A stretch of DNA of 64,000 nucleotides from Protula sp. h YS-2021 (lineage: Eukaryota > Annelida > Polychaeta > Sabellida > Serpulidae). Every line of letters starts with the position of its first letter. The stretch's first letter is position 1. Positions 1 to 9,965 of this stretch are shown piece after piece. A model generated the notes under the pieces. That model was not told where the DNA came from. It saw only the letters and a list, made by a program, of their open reading frames with translations, and made no database searches. The translations under genes were made by a program, and so were the position numbers. The stretch lies in the NCBI GenBank assembly GCA_949752745.1, contig OX457024.1, positions 53,446,510 to 53,510,509 of the forward strand, given 5' to 3'.

Positions 1-480
1 GTTAGCCCGACATCAACCCCCTTGCTTTCGCAGTGCGAGTGCAAAATAACTTTGCTGTCGTGCGGCGTGTGAGTTGTTGTCAATACAACAAGTCACGTGA
101 CGTCGTACAGACAAGGGGAAATCCCGCGGTGCATTCCTTGAGGAATTCCCAAGAAAAAACACCCAGAAGTTGCCCTGCGGAGCTCGAAAGCCCCTGGACA
201 AGGGAGGGGGAGGGGGGGGGGGGGTACGCAGCCTTGTTCTGCCAGGCAGTAAGCACCTCAACTGTGCAAACTATGCCTGTAAGGCTTGGAAAACCCCTTT
301 CCTCCGTCGCGGTTGATCGCTCCATGACAATTATCGTGACCTAGATACTGTCAGGCGACAAAAATCGCCCCTAAACTGCAAAAACTGCGATTAGGGCGTG
401 GATCCTGTGGTGGGTAGCAAGACGAGAGTGTGCAGCACGTACTGACGGCGCTGGCTGTGCCACCTGAACGGAAGGGGGTG
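1..480. other. CpG-bearing unique sequence, no gene recognised
   Basis: This stretch is richer in CpG than the rest of the window and carries a long G-run at about 202-224. Short open frames exist on both strands but are compositionally ordinary and match no family I recognise. The first bases (TTAGCCCGAC) resemble the reverse complement of the GGGCTAA element terminus seen elsewhere in the window, so the left border may be the edge of an element lying outside the window. It could also be a CpG-rich promoter region upstream of the candidate exon at 513. Confidence 0.4.
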
Positions 481-512
481 AGGAAAAAGACATCGTACGC
501 GGCCCCGCCAAG

Positions 513-604
513 ATGGCGCGCGAGCTGTCAGACAGCTGCGAACAAAAAACCTTTTCCAGACTCTCCCAGACCCCGCATCACACGACTCAACGCTGCCTAG
601 CAAC
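513..604 (+). CDS. Candidate first coding exon (30 codons), weak
   Basis: An ATG at 513 lies in a good initiation context (CCAAGATGG, A at -3 and G at +4). The frame stays open for 30 codons (begins M-A-R-E-L-S-D-S-C-E) and reaches a GTGAGT at 605-610, which is a good 5' splice-donor core. Read without splicing, the frame stops at once, with the TGA inside that donor. The stretch sits in CpG-bearing sequence. No family is recognisable from 30 residues, and no following exon is visible downstream, where the sequence is repeat-rich. AAGATGGCG is also a YY1-type motif, so this may be promoter sequence rather than an exon. What is seen is the context, the open frame and the donor; that it is a gene is inference. 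Confidence 0.18.
592..604. promoter_or_regulatory. RFX X-box-like motif
   Basis: GCTGCCTAGCAAC is one mismatch from the dyad GTTGCCTAGCAAC, the kind of site bound by RFX factors, which in animals often drive ciliary genes. It lies 76 bp downstream of the Kozak-like ATG and overlaps the end of the candidate exon, which is an unusual place for a promoter element. A single 13-bp match can occur by chance. Confidence 0.25.
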
Positions 605-1031
605 GTGAGTCGAACCTAGCATAGATCCATTGGCATAATGTAGCTCCGAGCGAGACGATAGCCCCGAATAAGCAAACACTGGATCTGGTAGGTTCCGAAG
701 CACAAAGTGCCGAATTGTGCAACAACCACGGCAAGAAACCTAGGTTCTGGCCACCAAACGAAGCAGAAACTTACATTTGTGAAGTGTGTTGAACAATCCA
801 GTAAGAATATCCGAAATTCTCGTGTGAAAACGAAAAAAAGATATCCTAATTAGAAAGTGCTTCTGAATTTTTGCGTGCAAAAATAAATGTGACGTCACCT
901 CCTTTGTGGCTGTTTAACCTAATCTCGTTAGAAGGAGAAATAAACAAAAGAAACACATGCTAGTGTTTTCATTGTTTTCATTTTGCGCGCCGAAGTACTT
1001 ATGGACTTCGTTTTATCAAACTGGCAGCATT
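605..1031. other. No gene seen; CRE-like palindrome inside
   Basis: Nothing coding is recognisable. A GTGACGTCAC palindrome lies at 889-898 and contains a perfect TGACGTCA. Confidence 0.4.
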
Positions 1032-1041
1032 GCTGGGTTAA
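1032..1041 (+). repeat. Element terminus fragment (GCTGGGTTAA)
   Basis: This short string matches the right-end sequence GCTGGGYTAA found after the hairpins at 4860, 12071, 22683, 23445 and 24694. Only the tip is visible and no hairpin left arm precedes it, so it is probably an eroded element end. Confidence 0.3.
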
Positions 1042-1161
1042 AGTAGCTCCAAAATACATTAAAAATTTATTTTTTGAATTGCACAAGACCAGTCGGCTGG
1101 TTTACAAAAGTTACTATTTCTAAATTTGTGTACATAATAAAATACATCAAATAACATTTTT

Positions 1162-1255
1162 CTCCCCGACCACGGGGAGACATATAGTATTTGTACGTTC
1201 TGTGTGTATGTTCGTTTGTGTATATGTGTGTATGTGTCTGTGTTACAGGCTATGA
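1162..1255 (-). mobile_element. Truncated inverted copy of the hairpin end seen at 32719
   Basis: TCTCCCCG-ACCA-CGGGGAGA forms a hairpin at 1162-1181. It is followed by a tract (ACATATAGTATTTGTACGTTC, then TG-rich) that is the reverse complement of the end of the 31-32.7 kb element, whose order is CA-rich, GAACGTACAAA, TATATGTCTCCCC. The core repeats are missing here, so this is a truncated 3' end in the opposite orientation. Confidence 0.65.
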
Positions 1256-1918
1256 CAAGAGGCAGGATATCTACTATAAGCCTGTAAATATATCGTATTA
1301 CAGTATAGCATATAAGTACACGTGGCATGTTCCGTCTGTATCGGTGCACCCATCCTGATTGCTTAAGCTATCTACACTGCATTTTTCGGGCAGTCATGTA
1401 CCACATGCTTCACTCAAATTTTCCAAATGCCAAAATATCGTATGTTGTCTGGGCAGTCCCTCTTGTGCACATTTATGGAAATTATTCCTAAAAACATTTA
1501 GAAGATAGATTTTAAACACAAAATAAAAGGTAATAGATAGGTGGACACAGAGAGACAGCCGAAGAGAAGCTGGCAGCATTAATGCAGCTACCTGTGGTCA
1601 GCAAAAAAGGACTTTCGGGAGTAACGCACACACAAAGTGAGCAAAAATCTACTGGTCTTGTGAAACAGCTTCACACAAATAAATACACGCATTTCAAGAC
1701 ACTTGAACTAATGCCAGAACAAATAAAATCGTTTTGCAACTTACTTTCCATAGGGTACATTTCTTGCAGAGGGTACAGCAGCGAAGTAATATTGTTTGTA
1801 GTCATCCATCCAAACCTCTGCAGCGCGGCGAGTATTTCTGTGAACAGAAGAAGAGACCAAAACATTTGTTATGGTCTACACGAAATTGAAAAGAAAAACT
1901 AGACAATCGTAGATTGAA
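1256..1918. other. AT-rich unique sequence, nothing recognised
   Basis: A 106-codon open frame (1582-1902, + strand) occurs here. It has no recognisable domain, and I see no splice or promoter signals that would support it. Confidence 0.4.
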
Positions 1919-3116
1919 CATCCCCCGCCGCGCTCATCTACACTATATATATTTTCTTCCCTTTAAGGTATAGTAAACGATGAATAGTTCCAAAGATATA
2001 TCATTGTTGAGCTTAATAATTCATTTTCCTTTTATTGATATCAAGAATATATTTCAGATATCATTATTTCAGAATGAGACTTTTTTAATTTGTATTTTGA
2101 AATCTGCAAAGGATTTTTTGATCTCTAAAATTTATTTCTGATATCAAAATATCAGTCTATTTTTTTTAAATAAAAAATTCAGAAGTACAAATCTGTAAAT
2201 TAGTAATGACTGGTCCTTGTATAGAGAATCTTTCTTGAAATTTTTTACTGTACAAAAAAGAATTCTTCTGATAAAAATGTGTGTTGTTATTATTGATGTC
2301 AATAATTCAAGTTTTCATCTCCAAAATTTAATTGAAGATTCGTTAAATTTTATGTAAATGTGTGTCCCCCTTAAGATTTTTTAAGATTGTAAATTTGATT
2401 TTTTGAACTCAAAAATTATTTTTGCCATCTAAAATTAAATTAGTGATAGCAAAATATAAACTAGAGTAGTGTGCAAGCCCACATTTCCCCCACAGGGCCC
2501 CCGTCAGTTAAACACGGCCATCAATAGTCAATCAAGAGCTGAAATTTTCCAAGTCCAGCTGGTCCATTTTCCTCGGATGAACCTGCTCCATTTACAATAC
2601 AGATCTGGGTTTGTTCCCATAGAAGCTACATACCAAGTTTCATTAAAATCCTTGCAGGAGTTTTTAAGTTATCGTGTTAACAAGCTCTTGATGACAGATT
2701 GACCGACAGACACGCGGTCGATCGCATATATTCCTTGTGGGGAATAAAAAATTAAGGAGATCTACATTGATTTCTTGATATCTTTAATTATATTTTGATA
2801 TCAAAAATAAGTATTTTAAATGTTAAATGTTAATGGTCTACTACGAATAGTGACAAAGATACAGCCTGGACAAACTTGTTCTGAAAAACGACAAAGTCCA
2901 AATTTTCAGAAAATCGCCAAAATTACACGTTTAGAAAAAAATCGAAAAATAACCTGACGTTGCACAACTACACGTTATATACTTTCTTGCTGTAGGGTTT
3001 TATTAATCTCTGAGGAATAGTAACAAAGATACAGCCTGGACAAGGAGGACTGCGGACGGACGGACACGAGGTGTTTCTATATCCCCCGCCCCCGGCTAGG
3101 GCGGCGGGGGATAATC
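1919..3116 (+). mobile_element. Degenerate hairpin-ended element
   Basis: The left edge (ATCCCCCGCCGCG, 1919-1933) matches the reverse complement of the right tip. The right end is a hairpin with arms ATCCCCCGCC (3081-3090) and GGCGGGGGAT (3103-3112). A GGACGGACGGACA microsatellite lies just upstream, near 3053. The interior is AT-rich with diverged repeats: 'AATAGTGACAAAGATACAGCC' (shown here only as a motif, near 2847) recurs near 3020. Core repeats, then an ACGG microsatellite, then a terminal hairpin is the layout known from molluscan pearl/CvA-type and Helentron-associated (DINE/HINE) elements. Assignment to that group is inference. Confidence 0.5.
2463..2752 (+). mobile_element. Second hairpin-ended fragment inside 1919-3116
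   Basis: This block ends with GACCGACAGACAC and then a small hairpin, ATTCC-TTGTGG-GGAAT (2730-2745). The body (cTACATACCAAGTTTCATTAAAATCC and neighbours) is unlike the AT-rich flanks, and sequence resuming after 2752 resembles that before 2463, so it reads as a nested insertion. A similar block lies at 28240-28640. No terminal duplication could be identified. Confidence 0.4.
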
Positions 3117-3700
3117 ATCGTTGAGAGCATAGCCGTATACCGGACTGTGTTGTGATTATGGAGAGCCACAGCGACCTGTAAACGAATGTTGAACAATGGC
3201 AAAACAGATATTACCTGGTGTTTTAACACGACTGTCCATGGGCTCCGTTCCTGCTCACAACACTAATGCCTGCCTTTATGACATATAAGTATAACTTTAA
3301 CCAAAGTTTCGCGACAGTAAGTCTATGCACCTGGTGCCAGCCAAGATGTTAGCACAAGACCACCAAGTGACGGTGCACAGGTGCCGTGAGAGGAATAAGA
3401 CATGAACTGGCACTCCGCTTTTTTCCAAAACATGGCGGACCGTTAGCGGAAATTTTGCTGCTATTATTAACTACTATAAAATCTAGCTTGTGTTCATTCC
3501 GACAATGTTACCATAGCTAATAGGCTGCAAAGATGCCCCCGAGTGTAGGGAAAAGGAAAGAATAATGAAATAGCAAAGGAAGAAGTTGAAGAAGAAAAAA
3601 AAAATAATAATTATTATTATTATTAGATCGTTTTGGCTACTGGGTTGCGAAAATTACACTTGGCGGCCACAAAAAATACGATTCTGAACTCTTGAAATTC
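3117..3700. other. Unique sequence, nothing recognised; TTA/AAT microsatellite
   Basis: I see no gene. A short AATAAT/TTATTA microsatellite lies at about 3604-3625. Confidence 0.4.
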
Positions 3701-4480
3701 AGAACTGACCAAGAACGAGGAGGTGAAGGTCACCAAGATGCCTCTTCCCTTACATAATCTCTTTCAGGCCAAAACGGTCGAAAATAAGCTTAAAATCGCA
3801 CTACCTCTAACTGTTTATGGAACTTCTGGTTTTCGACAAAAACCTATAAAGAATTATTTTTTAACTAAGGACCTCTTAAAAATAGTTTCACCGAGGAGCA
3901 CTGGAAGGCCTGGGTTAGGGATAGAGCAATTTTAAGCTTATTTTCGACCGCTTGGACCTAAAAGACGATACGCAAGTGGTACCTCGATGACCTTGACCTC
4001 ACTCGGCCATGGTCAAGGTCAAAAACCGCAAGTTGACCATTATTTCGAAAACGGCTAAAGATAGAGCGACTTTGAGCTTATGTTCGATATTTTGGGCCTA
4101 GAAGACGATATATAAGAGGTACCTCGGTGACTTTGACCTCCTCGGTCACGGTCAATGTCAAAAACCGGAAGTGGACCATGATCTCGAAAACGGTTGCAGA
4201 TAGACTGATTCTGAGCTTATTTTCGACCCTTTGGGCCTAAAAGATGATATTAAGAGGTACCCAGGTGACTTTGGCCTATTCCGCCATGGTCAAAGTCAAA
4301 ACCGGAAGTTGACCACTATCTCGAAAACGGTTAGAGACACTTTAAACCTAAAAAGCGTTAGGTAGGTAGTACCTAGGTTACCTTGACCTCCAGGTGGAGA
4401 AGCACCTAAGAAACTTTCGACTGAAATTTTACAACTATTTGAATAAGACTGAGAGAAATGAATGGTTTGACAATTCACTT
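3700..4480. repeat. Core-repeat array, ~140-bp unit, family A
   Basis: Diverged units carry the phrases GGTACCTCGGTGACCTTGAC, GGTCAAGGTCAAAAACCGGA and AGTTGACCATTATCTCGAAAA, spaced about 140 bp apart (for example near 4020, 4159 and 4297). The same family fills 27240-28240 and 28650-28840. I could not see a terminal hairpin directly attached to this copy. The scattered short open frames in it are not conserved between units. Confidence 0.75.
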
Positions 4481-4539
4481 ATTTACTATCATTTATTCCA
4501 GTTTTTGCCAAACTTCAAAGTTCCGTCATTTCAATAATA

Positions 4540-4870
4540 GTAATAATAGCCTGGTAGGCGAACCCTTGGGAACATCCCTGCGTAACATCTAAACGATTGG
4601 TGTAAACCGGTATGAGGAGCAGCATTTTAAAAATGGGTCAAAACGGGCACAAAAAATGCCACCATTTTGTCATTTTTCGTCAATCGTCAAAAAAAGTAAT
4701 AGCCAGGTGGGGGGACCACCAAGGGAACATTCCTGCGTAATATCAAAACGATTGGAGCAAAACTATAGGAGCAGTAGCATTTTAAAGAAAAACTTTAACA
4801 TACGCACATACATTCAAGCCCCCTATAGTGATACGACTAACCCAGTCCGACAAAGTCGGCTGGGTTAAGA
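4540..4870 (+). mobile_element. Hairpin-ended element with a ~170-bp duplicated core
   Basis: Two diverged core units are visible ('AACATCCCTGCGTAACATC' near 4572 and 'AACATTCCTGCGTAATATC' near 4726). The element ends in a hairpin, AACCCAGTCCGAC-AAA-GTCGGCTGGGTT (4839-4866; one bulged T), followed by AAG. The tip GCTGGGTTAA is shared with several other elements in this window whose interiors are unrelated. Confidence 0.6.
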
Positions 4871-4954
4871 AGTATAAGTCTGAAAAAAAAGTATAATACT
4901 TTTAAAAAAGTATAGGGTGGCAGCACTGCTGTTCCCTAAAACTGGCTTAACTAC

Positions 4955-5330
4955 ACGTCCTTTTTATCCGGGTCTGGAAGTTGATCACGACAGGAGTTAC
5001 TTTTTTCCGAGTCTGGAAGTTAGTCAAGACAGACAGGTTTCACCGCACGCAAATTTCCAGTCAGTCATACTAGAAAGCTAGGAGGGGAAGCGATTTTTCA
5101 GCTTGAATGCGCACATACTTTTAATGACTGATATAGTCCCTCTTCTGCAGAAAGTGGAGCTAATAAACACATTAGTGCACTTGGCAATATTTCAACAATA
5201 TTTTACTGCGGTCCGATGAAAACTGAAAGAGGAGCAGCAAAAAAAGTTTACAGACGGACAGACAGACAACAGAGACCCGCACTTTACACGATGGGTAAAG
5301 CTCATGTGACCAATGGTCATCTGGACTAAA
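4955..5330 (+). mobile_element. Hairpin-ended element fragment with ACGG-type microsatellite
   Basis: The block begins with two copies of a 'TCCGGGTCTGGAAGTTGATC' phrase that also forms an array at 30125-30360. It later has CAGACGGACAGACAGAC (about 5252-5268) and ends at GCTCATGTGACCAATGGTCAT (5300-5320), which contains the dyad TGACCA-A-TGGTCA. The same end, diverged, occurs at 29028-29050, so this is a repeated family terminus. Confidence 0.5.
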
Positions 5331-5340
5331 ACTCAATTTT

Positions 5341-6037
<697 letters not shown>

Positions 6038-6268
6038 CATTGGTCAACAAAAGTATCGCCTACCCCCCCCCCCCCGTTCCGTTAACAAAGGTACCGCCCA
6101 CCCCTCCTTCCGTTAACAAAGGTACCGCCTACCCCCCCCTTCCGTTAACAAAGGTACCGCCTACCCCTCCTTCCGTTAACAAAGGTACCGCCTATCCCCC
6201 CCTTCCGTCAACAAAAGTACCGCCAACCCCCCTTCCGTTAACAAAGGTACCGCCTACCCTTCTTCCGT
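6038..6268. repeat. 31-bp minisatellite, about 7 copies
   Basis: The unit is GTTAACAAAGGTACCGCC followed by TACCCCNCCTTCC. It is repeated about seven times with small length changes in the C-run. The first copy has the longest C-run (13-14 C). Each unit carries GTTAAC and GGTACC. The period is not a multiple of three, and the open frame through it is proline-rich only because of the C-runs. Confidence 0.9.
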
Positions 6269-6289
6269 TTACTAAACACAACTCGTCTA

Positions 6290-6967
6290 AACGATCATCT
6301 GGGAACGTCTCTACATCGGTACCCCCCTCCGACCTATCCCTACGACGCTCATCATTCTGGGTGCTACCGAACCCGCCATCCCCAAAATTTACCGAAAAGG
6401 GTTTGAAATCATTTTCTGAGGTCATATCGCATTACGCGTTGTGAATTTGCGCCAAACAATAGCAAATGAGGGTTATCGTGCCAGCAACAAATACTGTCCA
6501 CAATACGTTTTGACGTGATATGACGTCATCCGTTACGCTATACATGGCAAAAAGCATATAACCCGTCGGACCCACCCAAGGCATTATCATACCAAGTTTG
6601 AAGTTCGACGTTTTCTTCTACATGTACAGTAATGACGCAAACGGCGGACAAAGCCAAGGCATAATTCTACCATGTTTGAAACTGATACGGCGTTCCGTTC
6701 GCAAGTTATTGTGTTAACAAAATCAAGTGGCTACCACAGACAAACACGCTACACACAGGCACACACATATTACTTGCAAAAAAAAATGTTTACCCTCTGC
6801 GGAAGAAATATAATGAGACAAAGTAAGGAAGGAAAGTATTATGAGCTTAGTTGAGCTTAATTATCAAAACTTACTAAAAAACTTGTAAGTGGTTCAAGTG
6901 TCACACTTTCCACTTCTGGCCGAATTGTCTCTGGCCTAAATGTCCCTGGAACACCATATTATTTAAA
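6290..6967. other. Non-coding sequence with a fragment of the CRE-repeat family
   Basis: Around 6521-6640 there is a TGACGTCA (6521-6528) followed by 'CCCAAGGCATTATCATACCA' and AAGTTTGAAGTTCGACG. These resemble the unit of the 31.1-32.6 kb array (CCAAGGAATA...AAGTTTGAAGTYGA). A short CA-rich tract follows near 6750. This looks like a diverged fragment of that family. The remainder is unrecognised. Confidence 0.4.
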
Positions 6968-7205
6968 ACAAGTTTGTCCAAGGACAAAGTCCCAGCTTAC
7001 GAAAAGCAATAAGACCGATTCCAGCGTGCATGAGCAAGGGAATTTCCTTGAAAATTTGGGCTTCAAAAGATGAGACGGCAAAAGGTTAGCTCAATAATTA
7101 GATCGATAAATACATACAAAGATTTGTTTCCCAGAAAAATGGGAAACAGATTTTTGTATCTCTGGTAGACTGGATAGTCTGCCCTAGATACCTTCGAACA
7201 ACGCT
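6968..7205 (+). repeat. Left end of composite element, copy 1
   Basis: It aligns to 13581-13844 with scattered substitutions and a ~25-bp insertion in the second copy. Both copies begin with TTGTCCAAGGACAA, an inverted repeat with a 2-nt loop, followed by CCCAGCTTACG. That string also forms the left arm of the right-end hairpin of the same element. Confidence 0.75.
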
Positions 7206-8437
7206 CGCATTTCGGACCAGTGCGCATATTTATGTAACTTGCCTCGATGCGCGGTTCTTATTCAGACAAGTGCGCATGTTTATTTAACTTGCGTTGATGC
7301 GCGGCTCTCATTTGCAACAGTGTGCATGTTTTTTTAACTTGCGTTGATGCGCGGTTCGCATTTCGGACCAGCACGCATGTTTATTTACCTTTTGTTGATG
7401 AGCGGTTCTTATTTCGGATCAGTGCCCATGTTTATTTACCTTGTGTTGATGTGCGGTTCTTATTTCGGATCAGTGGGCATGTTTGTTCACCTTGTGTTGA
7501 TGTGCGGTTCTTATTTCAGACCAGTGCGCAAGTTTATTCAACTTGCGTCGATGTGCGGTTCTTACTTTAGACAAATGCTCATGTTTTGATGAGCGATACT
7601 TATGTTGGACAAGTGCACAAGTTTCCTTAGTTTGCCTTGATGCGCGGTTCGCATTTCGGACCAGTTTGTATGTTTATTTAACTTGCGCCGATGCACGGTG
7701 CTTATTCTGGACCTGTACATATGTTTATTTAACTTGTGTTGGTGCGCAGTTTGCATTTCGGACCAGTGCGCATGTTTATTCAACTTGCGTTGATGAGCAG
7801 TTCCAATTTAGGTCATTCCGAATGTTTATTTAACTTGCGTTGATGCGCGCTTCGAATTTCGGACCAGTGCGCATGTTTATTTAACTTGCGTTGATGCGCG
7901 GTGTTTATTTTGGACCAGTGCAAATATTTATTTAACGTGCGTCGATGCGCGGTTCTTATTTCAGGCCAATGCGCATATTTCTTTAACTTGAGTTGATGCG
8001 CGGTTCTTATTTCGGACCAGTGCGCAATGTTTTTTTAACTTGCGTTGATAGCGGTACTTATTTTGGACAAGTGCACAAGTTTCCTTAGGTTGCCTTGATG
8101 CGCGGTTCGCATTTCGGACCAGTTTGCATGTTTATTTAACTTGCGTTGATGCGTGCTTCGCATTTCGAACCAATGCGCATATTTATTTAACTTGAGTTGG
8201 TGCGCGGTTCTTATTCTGGACCAGTGCACATGTTTATTTAAGTTGTGTTGATGCGTAGTTCTTATTTTGAATAGTGCGCATGTTATTTAAGTTGCGTTAA
8301 TGGCCAGTTCGCATTTCGAACCAGTGCGCATGTTTATTTAACTTGCGTTGGTGTACGGTGCTTATTTTAGTCCGGTGTGCTTGCTTATTTAGCTTGTGTC
8401 GATGTGCGGTTCGCATTTCGGACCAGTGCGCATGTTT
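7206..8437. repeat. 51-bp satellite array, block 1 (about 24 copies)
   Basis: The unit is ACTTGCGTTGATGCGCGGTT then CGCATTTCGGACCAGTGCGC then ATGTTTATTTA. Units vary by substitutions and small indels. Because 51 is divisible by three, open frames of 80-150 codons appear (H-V-Y-L-T-C-V-D-A-R-F pattern), but they switch frame at indels and occur on both strands, so I do not call them genes. Confidence 0.9.
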
Positions 8438-8833
8438 TTAACACTTGAAAAGCCTGTGGCTTGCAAGGGGTTTTTTAATTTGTCCGACCAACCGTTGGTA
8501 TCTTTTTTTTTCTTGACAGTGACCGGATTTCTTGCCATGTTGAAAGGGTGTATTTTTGCAAGTAAATGCGAAGCATTTCACGCACAGCACAGAACAGACG
8601 GTTGCTCAGCTTTGTGTGAGCTCTCACTGCGTAAATAGATAACACGGCGTATGCCTGATCAGTCAATAAAACCTTAAGTCAACAAAAACCAAACACTACT
8701 CGGCTTATAAGACGTGTTCAAGCTGTGTTGTTTGCAATATATTGTTCAAGAAATAAATAAACCGAAGGAAGTATTTTTGCGTTTTAAATTTTGTCAAGTG
8801 TTTAACATTTCGCTAGCGAAATGAGGTTTAGTT
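8438..8833. mobile_element. Insertion interrupting the 51-bp array
   Basis: About 395 bp of unrelated sequence splits the array. TTTTAAC flanks both sides (…GTTTTTAAC before and …GTTTTAACTTGC after), possibly a 7-8-bp target duplication. AACACTTGA near the left border is matched by TCAAGTGTTT near 8793, as a short imperfect inverted end. A perfect 18-bp palindrome, CATTTCGCTAGCGAAATG, lies at 8806-8823. No coding sequence is recognisable. A small hAT-like or other DNA element is possible. Confidence 0.4.
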
Positions 8834-9965
8834 TTAACTTGCATTAATGCTCGGTTCCCATTTCTGACCAGTGTGTTTGTTTATTTTGCTTGCGTTGATG
8901 AGTGGTTCGCATTTTCCACTAGTGCGCATGTTTATTTAACTTGTGTTGATGAGTGGTTCGCATTTTGGACCAGTGCGCATATTTATTTAACTTGTGTTGA
9001 TGCGCGGTAATTATTTTGGACCAGTGCAAATGTTTATTTAACTTGCGCAGATGCGCGGTTCGCATTTCGGACCAGTGCGCAGGTTCATTTAACTTGCGTT
9101 GACACGCGATTTGCATTTTGGACCAGTATGCATGTTTATTTATGTCCCGTCGATGCCCGACTCTATTATGTCTATTCAACTTGTGTCGATTCGTGGTTCT
9201 TTCTTCGGACCACTGCGCATGTTTGCTTAACTTGCGTTGATGCGCGGTTCTCATTTCGGACCACTGCGCATGTCTATTCAACTTGTGTCGATGCATGGTT
9301 CTTTTTTCGGACAAGTGCGCATGTTCGTTTAACTTGCGTTGATTTGCGGTGCTTATTTTGGACTAGTGCACATGTTTGTTTAACTTGCGTTGATGTGCGG
9401 TGCTTATTTTGGACCAGTTTGCATGTTTATTTAACTTCCATCGATGCGCAGTTCGCATTTCGGCCCATTGCGAATGTATATTTAACTTGTGTTGATGCGT
9501 GGTTCTCATTTCAGACCACTGCGCATGTTTCTTTGGGTTGTGTTGATGCGCGGTTCTTTTTTCCGACCAGTGCGCATATGTATTTAGCTTTGTGTTGATG
9601 CGCGGTGCTTATTTTTGACCAAGTGCACATGTTTATTTAACTTGCGTTGACTTGCGGTTCGCATTTCCGACCAGTGCGCATGTTTCTTTGGGTTGCGTTG
9701 ATACGCGGTTCGCATTTCGGACCACTGCGCATGTTTATTTAACTTGCCTTAATGCGCGGTGCTTATTTTGAGCCAGTTCCCATGTTTATTTGTCTTCCGT
9801 CGATGCGCGGTTCACATTTCGAACCAATGCGCATGTCTATTTAACTTGCATCGATGCGCAGTGCTTATTTTGGGCTACTGCGCATGTTTTTATAACTAAT
9901 GTCGATGTCCGGTTGTTAAAACTGACTATTGTGCAAGTTCATTTAACTTGCGTTTACGCGCTGTA
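8834..9965. repeat. 51-bp satellite array, block 2 (about 22 copies)
   Basis: This continues the same 51-bp unit as 7206-8437. The 156-codon frame at 9128-9598 is the longest array-derived frame here. Units within it differ by non-conservative changes, and neighbouring units break the frame. Confidence 0.9.

Noticed and set aside
6040..6444. 134-codon proline-rich frame
   Set aside because: It is a translation of the C-rich 31-bp minisatellite. The unit length is not a multiple of three and no domain follows.
7322..9598. Cysteine-containing 17-residue repeat frames (up to 156 codons)
   Set aside because: These are products of the 51-bp period. Indels shift the frame between units and the array continues outside the frames.
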